Shown here piece after piece: positions 16,668 through 24,886 of a stretch of 64,000 nt of DNA. The DNA is from Flintibacter sp. KGMB00164 (GTDB lineage: Bacteria; Bacillota; Clostridia; Oscillospirales; Oscillospiraceae). How positions within the stretch are numbered: position 1 is the first letter of the stretch; every line of letters begins with the position of its first letter. Location: positions 2,367,001 through 2,431,000 of the forward strand of contig NZ_CP044227.1 of the NCBI RefSeq assembly GCF_008727735.1. The letters are read 5' to 3'. The position numbers were made by a program, and so were the translations under genes. The notes under the pieces are model-generated. The model saw only the letters and a list, made by a program, of their open reading frames with translations. It ran no database searches and was not told the DNA's origin.

Positions 16668-18218
16668 GTGAGTGCATCCAGAGAAAAGAAGACCCGCCAG
16701 GGCTCGACTTATGCCCAGCGGCGCAACAACAAAGCGGAGGAAAAAAGCAGCCGCATGCACGTGGTCTATGGCGTGGTCGGCGTTGTCATCGCCGTTTTGG
16801 CCATCGCCCTGCTGGTGTGGGACAGCGGCTTTTTCCAGAAGCGTACCACCGCTGTGACCATTGACGGCGAGGACTTTACTCCCGCTGTCGTTCAGTATTA
16901 TTACCACAACGCCATGACTGAGACCCTGTACTATGCTCAGATGGGCATGAACACCGGTTTTGACTCCAGCGTGGACCCCAAGGACCAGGTCAAGGACGAG
17001 GAGTCCGGCACCACTTGGTATGACTACTTCCTGGATCAGGGCCTGACCAGTCTGACTCAGGTCACCATGCTCAACCACGCCGCCGAGAAGGAGGGCTACA
17101 CTCTGCCCGCCGCTGGCCAGGCCTATGTGGATGCCAGCATAGAGCAGACCGCTCAGTCCGTACGTGCCAGCGGCTATTCCAGCCTGGAGCACTATCTGCG
17201 CACCAACTTTGGCTCCTACATGACTGAGAAACTCTATAAGGAGATCCTCACCGCTCAGACCATCGCCACCTACTATCAGCAGGATCACCAGGATAACCTG
17301 ACCTACTCCGATGAGGAGCTGGAGGCCTACTATCAGGAGAACAAGAACAACCTGGACACCTTTAATTACTCTGTCTTCACTGTTCAGGCCTCCATTGAGA
17401 CTACCACCACCGACGAAGAGGGCAACTCTGTGGACCTGACCGACGAGGAGAAGCAGGCCGCCTTTGATACCGCCAAGGCTCAGGCCCAGGCTACCGCTCA
17501 GGAGATCCAGAACAAGCTGGCCGCCGGCAGCGACGCCGCTGACCTGGCTGAGGAGTACTCCGATAAGCTCTATTCCTCCACCGTGCATCAGAGCCAGATG
17601 GGCTCCTCCTTCTCCAGCAGCAGCTATGCCGAGTGGCTCTATGACGCCGCCCGCCAGGCCGGTGAGACCACCATCGTGGAGAACGACCAGAGCGACAGCT
17701 ACGTCTTCAACTACTATGTGGTTCAGATCGACAGCCGCACCCGCGATGAGTCCGCTACCGCCGACGTCCGTCACGTCCTGGTCTCCGCCGGCTCCAATCC
17801 CACCGACGAGCAGTTCGCCCAGGCTGAGGAGAAGGCCCAGAGCCTGCTGGACAGCTGGAAGTCCGGCAGCGCTGACGAGGAGTCCTTCGCTGTGATGGCG
17901 GTCCAGAACACCGCCGACCGCGGCTCTCAGAGCAGCGGCGGTCTGTACACCGGCGTTTCCCGTTATGACGGCTTTATCGAGGATTTCACCAACTGGTGCC
18001 TGGACAGCAGCCGCCAGCCTGGTGACACCGGACTGGTGAAGAACACCGGCAGCTCCACGCAGGGCTGGCACATCATGTACTTCGTGGGCTGGAACGATCC
18101 CGCCTGGAAGGTCACCGCCAAGAACGCCCTGGCTTCCGAGGCCACCAATGAGTGGGCCGAGGGCCTGTACGGTGATGTGGAGGCCCAGCAGGGCTCCGGC
18201 ATCCAGTACGTAAAATAA
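16668..18218 (+). CDS. Membrane-anchored parvulin-type peptidyl-prolyl isomerase (PrsA/SurA-like foldase)
   Basis: The 516-residue protein starts at GTG 16668. A basic cytoplasmic tail of about 30 residues precedes one membrane helix (about 33-53), then a long SurA-N-like helical domain rich in Tyr, Gln and Asp. The C-terminal part (about 355-490) is a parvulin/PpiC domain: ADVRHVLVSAG near 364, SGGLYTGVSRYDGF near 425, and GWHIMYFVGW near 465. Such proteins assist folding of secreted proteins outside the membrane. Unlike PrsA it has no lipobox and is held by an uncleaved helix. The gene is monocistronic, between its own promoter and a terminator. Confidence 0.86.
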   Translation: MSASREKKTRQGSTYAQRRNNKAEEKSSRMHVVYGVVGVVIAVLAIALLVWDSGFFQKRTTAVTIDGEDFTPAVVQYYYHNAMTETLYYAQMGMNTGFDSSVDPKDQVKDEESGTTWYDYFLDQGLTSLTQVTMLNHAAEKEGYTLPAAGQAYVDASIEQTAQSVRASGYSSLEHYLRTNFGSYMTEKLYKEILTAQTIATYYQQDHQDNLTYSDEELEAYYQENKNNLDTFNYSVFTVQASIETTTTDEEGNSVDLTDEEKQAAFDTAKAQAQATAQEIQNKLAAGSDAADLAEEYSDKLYSSTVHQSQMGSSFSSSSYAEWLYDAARQAGETTIVENDQSDSYVFNYYVVQIDSRTRDESATADVRHVLVSAGSNPTDEQFAQAEEKAQSLLDSWKSGSADEESFAVMAVQNTADRGSQSSGGLYTGVSRYDGFIEDFTNWCLDSSRQPGDTGLVKNTGSSTQGWHIMYFVGWNDPAWKVTAKNALASEATNEWAEGLYGDVEAQQGSGIQYVK

Positions 18219-18227
18219 ACCTTTCTC

Positions 18228-18260
18228 TGCCCCCGAACCCCAGCGGTTCGGGGGCATTTT
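18228..18260 (+). terminator. Rho-independent terminator
   Basis: A perfect 12-bp stem (18228-18239 with 18245-18256) is followed by TTTT, nine bases after the foldase stop codon. Confidence 0.88.
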
Positions 18261-18320
18261 CCCGCCTGATTGCGGGCATATGTTGTGTTGTGTGGTAAAA
18301 ACATTTGGGAGGCTCTTGGT

Positions 18321-19445
18321 ATGACATCCACCCATTCTCTGTGGCAGTTTATCCGGCGTGAGCCGGTGCTGTCCATCTCCTTTGTGTGTGCCCTGGTCTC
18401 CGCCTTCTTTGTCCCCCCCTCCGCCGCCTATGTGGACTATATCGACCTGCGGGTACTGTGTCTGCTGTTTTGTCTGATGGCCGTGGTGGCGGGACTTCAG
18501 GAGTGCGGATTGTTTTTGGTGCTGGCCCAGCGGCTGCTGGCGGGAGAGCGGCCGGTGCGGCTTATTTCTCTCACTCTCATCCTGCTGCCCTTCTTCTGCT
18601 CCATGCTGGTGACCAACGATGTGGCTTTGATCACCTTCGTCCCCTTCGCCATTCTGGTGCTGGAGATGGTAGGCCGCCGTGATCTGCTTATCCCTATTAT
18701 TTCCCTTCAGACGGTGGCCGCCAATCTGGGCAGCATGGCCACCCCGGTTGGCAACCCGCAAAACCTGTTTCTCTACGCCCATTTCTCCCTGTCCATGGGC
18801 GATTTTCTCTCTCTGCTGCTGCCCCTGACCCTCATCAGTCTGGTGGGCCTGGCGGCGGCAGGGCTGTACTTTGGCGGCAAGGGATGGATCTCCGTCTCCT
18901 TTCCTGAGCAGGTGCGCCTCACCAGCCCCAAACATCTGGCCCTGTACCTAGTGCTGTTTGGCCTGTGCCTGCTGTCGGTGTGCCGCGTCCTGCCCTACGG
19001 CATCCTCACCGTCCTTGTAATCGTCTCTCTGCTGCTGGCCCGCCGGCAGCTGCTGGGCCAGGTGGACTACATGCTGCTGCTCACCTTTGTGTGCTTCTTT
19101 ATTTTCAGCGGCAACTTGGGCCAGATGCCCGCTGTGCGCGCCGGATTGGGCAGTCTGCTCTCCCGCAGCCCCCTGCTGTGCTCCGCCGCCGCCAGCCAGA
19201 TCATCAGCAACGTCCCCGCCTCCGTGCTTCTCTCCGGCCTTACCGAGGACTGGAAGGGCCTGCTGGCCGGGGTGGATGTAGGCGGCCTGGGAACCCCTGT
19301 GGCCTCTCTGGCCAGCCTCATTTCCATGAAGTTCTATCTGCGCTCGCGGGAGGCGAAGCCGCTGCCCTACTTTCTGTGGTTCACTGCCGCCAACGTGGTA
19401 GGTCTGCTGGTACTGCTGCCCGTGGCCGCCCGATTGGTCCATTAA
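18321..19445 (+). CDS. SLC13/ArsB-NhaD superfamily anion permease
   Basis: A 374-residue polytopic membrane protein with about ten helices. The segment LVTNDVALITFVPFA near residue 93 and ANLGSMATPVGNPQN near 135 match the duplicated TN-D and GS-TP-GNPQN hairpin motifs of the SLC13/CitM/ArsB fold; a second, weaker copy (ASQIISNVPASVLLSG) lies near 290. The substrate cannot be told: dicarboxylate, citrate, sulfate and arsenite carriers share these motifs. ATG 18321 follows GGGAGG. Its stop codon overlaps the ribosome binding site of cca, so the two genes are co-transcribed. Confidence 0.82.
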   Translation: MTSTHSLWQFIRREPVLSISFVCALVSAFFVPPSAAYVDYIDLRVLCLLFCLMAVVAGLQECGLFLVLAQRLLAGERPVRLISLTLILLPFFCSMLVTNDVALITFVPFAILVLEMVGRRDLLIPIISLQTVAANLGSMATPVGNPQNLFLYAHFSLSMGDFLSLLLPLTLISLVGLAAAGLYFGGKGWISVSFPEQVRLTSPKHLALYLVLFGLCLLSVCRVLPYGILTVLVIVSLLLARRQLLGQVDYMLLLTFVCFFIFSGNLGQMPAVRAGLGSLLSRSPLLCSAAASQIISNVPASVLLSGLTEDWKGLLAGVDVGGLGTPVASLASLISMKFYLRSREAKPLPYFLWFTAANVVGLLVLLPVAARLVH

Positions 19446-19457
19446 AGGAGGTCCATG

Positions 19458-20768
19458 ATGATCCAATGGGACCCCAGAGCTCTGGAGGTGCTCTCCCGCC
19501 TGCGGACGTCCGGCTATCAGGCTGTACTGGTGGGCGGCTGTGTGCGGGACTTTCTGCGGGGCAAGGAGCCCCACGACTATGACGCCGCCACCTCCGCCCG
19601 ACCGGAGGAGATCATGTCCGCCTGCGCCGACCTGCACTGTGTCCCCACCGGGCTGCGCCACGGGACGGTGACGGTGCTTTGTCAGGGACTGCCGGTGGAG
19701 GTGACCACCTTCCGCCGGGAGGGAACCTACTCCGATGGCCGCCACCCCGATCAGGTGTCCTTCACCACCAGCCTGACGGAGGACTTGGCCCGGCGTGACT
19801 TTACCGTCAACGCCATGGCCTGGGACGAGGACGGGCTGGCAGACCGCTTTGGCGGCCGGGCCGACCTGGAGGCCGGGCTCATCCGCTGTGTGGGGGAACC
19901 GGAGCGCCGCTTTCAGGAGGACGCTCTGCGCATCCTCCGGGGACTTCGGCTGGCCGCTCAGCTGGACTTTGCCATCCATTCGGACACCGCCCAAGCCATC
20001 CGGACTGAGACGCCGCGGCTGGCCATGGTGGCCCGGGAGCGCATCGGCGGGGAGTTTCTCCGCTTGCTCTGCGGTCCCGGTGCTGGCCGGGTCCTGCTGG
20101 ACTTTCCACAGACCGTGTGTGAAATTGTTCCCCAGCTGGCCCCCACGGTGGGATTTGACCAGAAAAATCCCCACCACGCCTGGGATGTGTACACTCATCT
20201 GGTAAAAACGGTGGAAAAGGTGCCGCCCCAGCCCGCCCTGCGGCTGGCGGCGCTCCTCCATGATGTGGGCAAGCCCGCCACCTTTTTTATGGACGAGAGC
20301 GGCACCGGGCACTTCTACGACCACGCGGAAGAGAGCGCCCGGCTGTGTGAGGACATCGCCCAGCAGCTGCGCCTGGACAGCACCACCCGAAACCGGGTGG
20401 TCACACTGGTGCAGCGTCACCACCTGCCTCTCCAGTCCACCCAGGCCTGTGTGGGCCGGTGGCTGCGGCGGTTGGGACCGGAGCTCTTTTTCCAGCTTAT
20501 TGATCTTATGAAGGCGGACGGGGCCTCCTGCCTCCCCAAGCAGTCTGCCCGAGAAGAACTGGACGAGGTAGCCGACCTGGCCCGCACCATTCTGGCCCAG
20601 GCTCCTTGCCTGACGTTAAAAGATCTGGCGGTGAACGGCCGGGACGCTATGGCGGCGGGGCTGTCCGGCCCGGCCATTGGCCGCGCTCTCAACCGCCTGC
20701 TGGATCAGGTGGCGGAGGGAATGCTTCCCAATGAGCGGGATATTTTGCTGAAACATCTGACAGACTAA
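19458..20768 (+). CDS. cca: CCA tRNA nucleotidyltransferase
   Basis: A 436-residue enzyme that adds or repairs the 3' CCA end of tRNAs. The nucleotidyltransferase head is clear: VLVGGCVRDFLRG near 22-34, DYDAAT near 40 (catalytic acidic pair) and RRDFTVNAMAW near 112-122. RFQEDALRILRGLRLAAQL near 155 is the neck signature. An HD-type segment (LAALLHDVGKP near 267, with a later DHAEES) follows, as in many Firmicute CCA enzymes with phosphohydrolase-like domains. AGGAGG at 19446-19451 favours ATG 19458 over the adjacent ATG 19455. The encoded CCA on the tRNA-Arg in this window suggests repair is part of the role. Confidence 0.94.
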   Translation: MIQWDPRALEVLSRLRTSGYQAVLVGGCVRDFLRGKEPHDYDAATSARPEEIMSACADLHCVPTGLRHGTVTVLCQGLPVEVTTFRREGTYSDGRHPDQVSFTTSLTEDLARRDFTVNAMAWDEDGLADRFGGRADLEAGLIRCVGEPERRFQEDALRILRGLRLAAQLDFAIHSDTAQAIRTETPRLAMVARERIGGEFLRLLCGPGAGRVLLDFPQTVCEIVPQLAPTVGFDQKNPHHAWDVYTHLVKTVEKVPPQPALRLAALLHDVGKPATFFMDESGTGHFYDHAEESARLCEDIAQQLRLDSTTRNRVVTLVQRHHLPLQSTQACVGRWLRRLGPELFFQLIDLMKADGASCLPKQSAREELDEVADLARTILAQAPCLTLKDLAVNGRDAMAAGLSGPAIGRALNRLLDQVAEGMLPNERDILLKHLTD

Positions 20769-20771
20769 AAA

Positions 20772-20820
20772 CGCGGCGGCGTGACGAAAAAACTCGTCAC
20801 GCCGCCGCGCTTCACTTTTT
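20772..20820. terminator. Long bidirectional terminator
   Basis: A perfect 16-bp stem (20772-20787 with 20794-20809) with an AAAAAC loop is followed by CTTCACTTTTTT on the plus strand and by TTTTAGT on the minus strand. It separates cca from the convergent hydrolase gene. Confidence 0.92.
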
Positions 20821-20822
20821 TC

Positions 20823-21437
20823 TTACTTCACCGGGCAGATAAGCACCGCCGTCTGGGCGGGGGTGTCTGCGGTGAGTTCCAGAGCATTGCCGGGGTAGCG
20901 CACCACATCAGAGCACAGGGCCAGATAGTCCTCCAGCGGACCAATGACATCGTAGCCAAAGTTCTCCCCTCGGTAGTGCATGGGGACAGCCACCCGGGGC
21001 TTCAGCTGCTCCACCACCTTGCGGGCCTGTTTAGCGTCGATGGTATAGAAGCCGCCCACAGGGAAGAGAAGGGCATCCAGTCCGGCAAGGCGCTCCACCT
21101 GCTCCTGGGTCAGCTCACAGCCCAGGTCGCCCAGATGGGCCACCCGCAGGCCCTCGGCGGTAAAGATACGGATGGTATTCTTGCCCCGCAGAGCGCCCTG
21201 CTCCGGGTCGTGGTAGGTCTCGATCTCCTCCACCTGGACGGTGTGGCCCCGTCCGGAGAGGGTCACCAGCTCCGCGCCGGCGTGGTCGTCGTGCTGATGG
21301 CTGCAGTAGACGCCGTCCGCCTCCAGCTTCAGGTCAGGCAGCCCGGGCACCGAGCCGGGCCGATAGGGGTCCAGCACCAGCGTGCCCTGCCGGGTCTCCA
21401 GGGTAAAGCAGGAGTGTCCATTCCATGTCAGATGCAT
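20823..21437 (-). CDS. Metallo-beta-lactamase-fold metal-dependent hydrolase (UPF0173-like)
   Basis: A 204-residue single-domain protein. It opens with LTWNGHSCFTLET (residues 3-15), has the metal-binding YCSHQHDDHAG motif near 44-54, LRVAHLGDLGCEL near 95 with the bridging Asp, and MHYRGENFGYD near 168 with a late His. This matches the small UPF0173/UlaG-like branch of the metallo-beta-lactamase fold; the substrate is unknown. ATG 21437 follows AAGGAAGGA on the minus strand. A TATAAT at 21468-21473 is a likely -10 element, without a convincing -35. Confidence 0.85.
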   Translation of the reverse strand: MHLTWNGHSCFTLETRQGTLVLDPYRPGSVPGLPDLKLEADGVYCSHQHDDHAGAELVTLSGRGHTVQVEEIETYHDPEQGALRGKNTIRIFTAEGLRVAHLGDLGCELTQEQVERLAGLDALLFPVGGFYTIDAKQARKVVEQLKPRVAVPMHYRGENFGYDVIGPLEDYLALCSDVVRYPGNALELTADTPAQTAVLICPVK

Positions 21438-21736
21438 AAGTCCATCCTTCCTTTCTTTTTTGTGAATATTATACCATAGCAAATGAAAAATTTGGAGCGT
21501 TCTTTTTTTCAGCCCGGTCATTGTCCGGTTATTTCCCTGCGTTTTTCCCTTTTACTCCACTCTTCTGTCCTTTCGCCGTCTTTTACCCTTCCCTTCTTTT
21601 CCCCAAAGTTCGGCACAATGCCCGATTCTCCCCCATTCCGCCCCCCTTGAATTTCCCAATTTCACAAAACCATTGTCCTTCCCTGCGTTTTCTCCCGGTT
21701 TTTTAATTTTTTTGTAATTTTTCGACCATTTTATAG
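21438..21736. other. Divergent intergenic region with a long pyrimidine-rich tract
   Basis: The gap between the hydrolase (minus) and trmL (plus). From about 21500 to 21715 the plus strand is overwhelmingly C and T, with runs such as TTTTCCC and CCCTTCCC, and G+C lower than the flanks. I see no gene in it; both strands have open frames only because of the composition. Confidence 0.6.
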
Positions 21737-21765
21737 TTGAATTTCTCGCCCATTTGGAATACAAT
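21737..21765 (+). promoter_or_regulatory. Promoter of trmL and possibly the glycolytic cluster
   Basis: TTGAAT (21737-21742) and TACAAT (21760-21765) are 17 bases apart; the start point would be near 21772, only about 20 bases before the trmL start codon. Confidence 0.84.
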
Positions 21766-21793
21766 GATACCCGACACGCGAGGAGGGTCTAAG

Positions 21794-22309
21794 TTGCTAA
21801 ATATCGTCTTGGTTGAACCTGAAATTCCCCAAAATTGCGGCAACATTGCCCGTACCTGCGCCGCCACCCGCAGCCGCCTGCACCTCATCGAGCCTCTGGG
21901 CTTTGATATCAGCGAAAAAGCGGTGCGCCGGGCCGGGCTGGACTACTGGCCCATGGTGGATCTGCGTGTATACCGAAACCTGGAGCACTTCTTCGCCGAG
22001 AACCCCGACCCCGACCTGTGGCTGGCCACCACCAAGGCCCCGCAGGACTATACCGGAGCCACGTTCCGCGACAACTGCTACCTGTTTTTCGGCAAGGAGA
22101 CGGCAGGCCTGCCGGAGGAGTTTCGTCTGGCCTACTATGACCGCTGTATCCGGATTCCCATGCGGGCGGACGCCCGCAGCCTCAACCTGTCCAACTCCGT
22201 GGCCATTCTGGCCTACGAGGCACTGCGCCAGCAGGGGTTCCCCCAGCTGTCCGGCGTGGGTGAGATGGCAGGAGGGCGGGATGGTTCCCTCCCGTCCGGG
22301 GCACGCTGA
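21794..22309 (+). CDS. trmL: tRNA (cytidine(34)-2'-O)-methyltransferase
   Basis: A 171-residue SPOUT methyltransferase that methylates the wobble base ribose of certain tRNA-Leu. It begins with a TTG codon at 21794, chosen because AGGAGG (21781-21786) lies 7 bases upstream and because the family starts with NIVLVEPEIPQNCGNIAR. Signatures are YLFFGKETAGLPE near 95 (SAM-binding knot) and IPMRADARSLNLSNSVAI near 121. The C-terminal 15 residues are variable. It is the first gene of the plus-strand region leading to pgk, about 100 bases downstream. Confidence 0.93.
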   Translation: MLNIVLVEPEIPQNCGNIARTCAATRSRLHLIEPLGFDISEKAVRRAGLDYWPMVDLRVYRNLEHFFAENPDPDLWLATTKAPQDYTGATFRDNCYLFFGKETAGLPEEFRLAYYDRCIRIPMRADARSLNLSNSVAILAYEALRQQGFPQLSGVGEMAGGRDGSLPSGAR

Positions 22310-22408
22310 ACATTGGACGAGTCTCACCGCGCCGGTCCCCCGAGCCGCGGGTGATTTCGGAAAGTTTTTCCCTGTTCCATTTATTTGCGAAGAGAGGAGC
22401 GTTTTCCC

Positions 22409-23605
22409 ATGAATTACAACAAGAAAACTGTCAAGGACATCGAGGTCGCCGGCAAGAAGGTTCTGCTGCGCTGCGACTTTAACGTGCCCATGGCCAAGGA
22501 CGGCAGCGGCGTCATCACCGATGACAAGCGTATCCGCGCCGCTCTGCCCACCATCCAGTACCTGCTGGATCAGAATGCCGCTGTGATCGCCTGCTCCCAC
22601 ATGGGCAAGCCCAAGGGTGAGGTTGTGCCCTCCCTGAGCCTGAAGCCCGTGGCCAAGCGGCTCAGCGAGCTGCTGGGCAAAGAGGTCATCATGGCCGACG
22701 ACGTGGTGGGTCCCGACGCCCAGGCCAAGGCCGCTGCTCTGAAGCCCGGTCAGATCATGCTGCTGGAGAACACCCGCTTTGAGAAGGGTGAGACCAAGAA
22801 CGATCCCGAGCTGGCCAAGGCTATGGCTTCCATGGCTGAGGTGTATGTGTCCGACGCCTTCGGCGCTGTGCACCGCGCTCACGCCTCCACCGCCGGCGTT
22901 GCCGATTACCTGCCCGCTGTCAGCGGCTTCCTGATCCAGAAGGAGCTGGAGATCATCGGCGGCGCTCTGGCCAACCCCAAGCGTCCTCTGGTTGCCATCC
23001 TGGGCGGCAGCAAGGTCTCCTCCAAGATCGGCGTCATCAATAACCTGCTGGAGATCGCCGACACCATCATCATCGGCGGTGGCATGACCTACACCTTCCT
23101 GAAGGCTCAGGGCGGCTCCATCGGCAAGTCCCTGCTGGAAGAGGATTGGCTGGACTACTGCAACGACATGATGAAGAAGGCCCAGGAGAAGGGCGTAAAG
23201 CTGCTGCTGCCTGAGGACACCATCTGCGCCAAGGAGTTCTCCGCCGACGCTGAGCCCATCCTGGTGGACAGCATGAACATCCCCGACGACTGCCTGGGCA
23301 TGGACATCGGCCCCAAGGCCATTGAGGCCTATTCCAACGCCGTGAAGGACGCCGGCACCGTGATCTGGAACGGCCCCATGGGCGTGTTTGAGTTCCCCGC
23401 CTTCGCTAAGGGCACCCAGGCTGTGGCCGAGGCCCTGAGCAACAGCAACGCCATCACCATCATCGGCGGCGGCGACAGCGCGGCTGCCGTGCAGCAGCTG
23501 GGCTATGCCGACAAGATGACCCACATCTCCACCGGCGGCGGCGCCAGCCTGGAGTTCATGGAGGGCAAGGAGCTGCCCGGCGTGGCTTGTTTGCTCGACG
23601 CCTAA
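22409..23605 (+). CDS. pgk: Phosphoglycerate kinase
   Basis: A 398-residue glycolytic enzyme making ATP from 1,3-bisphosphoglycerate. [11 protein letters not shown] near 19 carries the substrate-binding Asp-Asn pair; [10 protein letters not shown] near 60, [11 protein letters not shown] near 113, [12 protein letters not shown] near 151 and the C-terminal [13 protein letters not shown] near 354 are all as expected. ATG 22409 follows AGAGAGGAG. It begins a cluster with tpiA, gpmI and eno; a gapA gene is not present here. Codons are strongly biased to G/C-ending and uniform choices, typical of high expression. Confidence 0.97.
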   Translation: MNYNKKTVKDIEVAGKKVLLRCDFNVPMAKDGSGVITDDKRIRAALPTIQYLLDQNAAVIACSHMGKPKGEVVPSLSLKPVAKRLSELLGKEVIMADDVVGPDAQAKAAALKPGQIMLLENTRFEKGETKNDPELAKAMASMAEVYVSDAFGAVHRAHASTAGVADYLPAVSGFLIQKELEIIGGALANPKRPLVAILGGSKVSSKIGVINNLLEIADTIIIGGGMTYTFLKAQGGSIGKSLLEEDWLDYCNDMMKKAQEKGVKLLLPEDTICAKEFSADAEPILVDSMNIPDDCLGMDIGPKAIEAYSNAVKDAGTVIWNGPMGVFEFPAFAKGTQAVAEALSNSNAITIIGGGDSAAAVQQLGYADKMTHISTGGGASLEFMEGKELPGVACLLDA

Positions 23606-23731
23606 TTTCTCCATTCGTCTTGTTTGATTATTCCGAACTCCCCCGCCCCGGCCTGTGTGCCAGGGCGGCGGGCAGTCCGGTTCTATATCATCTCCCACAG
23701 CACCCGTATAAAGGAAAGGAAGAAAAAGAAC

Positions 23732-24505
23732 ATGAATCGTCGTTACCGTAAGACTATCATCGCCGGCAACTGGAAGATGAACAACACCCTGTCCCAGACC
23801 AAGGCTTTTGCTGAGGAGCTCAAGCCCATCATGCCCCGCGGCAAGTGGTGCAACGTGGTGCTGTGTGTGCCCGCCACCAACATCCAGTCCGCCGTCCGCC
23901 TGTTCAAGGACTGCCACATCGCCATCGGCGCTGAGACCTGCCACTATGAGGATCACGGCGCTTACACCGGTGAGATCACCGCTGAGATGATCAAGGAGGC
24001 CGGCGCTAAGTACGTCATCATCGGCCACTCCGAGCGCCGCCAGTACTATAACGAGACCGACTTCACCGTCAACAAGAAGGTCCACGCCGCCATCAACGCC
24101 GGCCTGTTCCCCATCATCTGCGTGGGCGAGAGCCTGGAGCAGCGTGAGCTGGGCGTGACCATGGAGCTGATCGCTTACCAGGTCAAGTGCGCTCTGGCCG
24201 GCGTGCCCGCCGACAAGATGCGTCACGTGGTCATCGCCTACGAGCCCCTGTGGGCTATCGGCACCGGCAAGACCGCCACTGCCGAGCAGGCCGGCGAGGT
24301 CTGCCAGGCCATCCGTGCCGTCATCCGCAAGCTGTACGGCGCTCACGTGGCCCGCTCTGTCACCATCCAGTACGGTGGTTCCATGAACGCCAAGAACGCC
24401 GCTGAGCTGCTGGCTCAGCCCGACGTGGACGGCGGCCTGATCGGCGGCGCCAGCCTGAAGCCCGCTGACTTCGTGCAGATCATCAACTCTGCTAACCAGG
24501 AGTAA
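23732..24505 (+). CDS. tpiA: Triosephosphate isomerase
   Basis: A 257-residue TIM barrel enzyme interconverting dihydroxyacetone phosphate and glyceraldehyde 3-phosphate. IIAGNWKMNNT (residues 9-19) holds the catalytic Asn-Lys, VIIGHSERR near 98 the catalytic His, AYEPLWAIGTGKTA near 170 the catalytic Glu and hinge, and YGGSMNAKNAAEL plus GGLIGGASLK the phosphate-binding end. ATG 23732 follows AAAGGAAAGGAAG. It lies 126 bases after pgk and 381 bases before gpmI. Confidence 0.97.
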   Translation: MNRRYRKTIIAGNWKMNNTLSQTKAFAEELKPIMPRGKWCNVVLCVPATNIQSAVRLFKDCHIAIGAETCHYEDHGAYTGEITAEMIKEAGAKYVIIGHSERRQYYNETDFTVNKKVHAAINAGLFPIICVGESLEQRELGVTMELIAYQVKCALAGVPADKMRHVVIAYEPLWAIGTGKTATAEQAGEVCQAIRAVIRKLYGAHVARSVTIQYGGSMNAKNAAELLAQPDVDGGLIGGASLKPADFVQIINSANQE

Positions 24506-24886
24506 GAAGCGCGAAGGCGTGCGGAGCAGCGCGGATGGACTGGAGCGAGGGCGAGCGTTGGGCCGCTCAGCGGCCCAAGACCAGCCCGAGTCGTAGGGAA
24601 GCCGCGCGTTGCACAGCCGCCGCAGCGTGACCAAGAAGCGCGGAGGGCAGGCGCATAGGGGCGACAGACTCCGAAGCGGATGGGCAGAGCCCAGGGGCAT
24701 CCAAGGGCTGAACCGGGTCTGCCCGGAGTCGGAGGAGTTGTCACCCCGGCCATGCGCCCAGCCCGCAGCGTGACAGTCCGCTGCCGCGCACCGCGGGCGG
24801 GAACCAGTTCCCCCCGCGTGCCCCCCTCCGCTCTCCGAGGGGAATAAGGTGTCCTCCGGACCTATTGCTAAGGAGAATTTGTTTTT
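24506..24886 (+). other. Large multi-hairpin G+C-rich element between tpiA and gpmI
   Basis: A 381-base gap with no gene but strong structure. One hairpin is perfect: 24558-24566 with 24570-24578 (loop TCA). A long compound hairpin runs from 24650 to 24758: GGCGCAT with ATGCGCC, GGGG with CCCC, GACA with TGTC, ACTCC with GGAGT, GGGCAGA with TCTGCCC (24682-24688/24718-24724) and an apical AGCCC with GGGCT. CGCAGCGTGAC occurs twice as a direct repeat (24621-24631 and 24764-24774). The flanks (about 24512-24545 and 24770-24800) are partly complementary. The last 80 bases are ordinary leader with a TAAGGAG site for gpmI. It could be a structured RNA, a mobile palindromic element or an mRNA-processing signal; I cannot tell which. 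Confidence 0.6.

Noticed and set aside
24506..24886. An insertion sequence or transposase remnant
   Set aside because: No transposase-like reading frame and no clean terminal repeats with target duplication; only structure and short repeats are seen.
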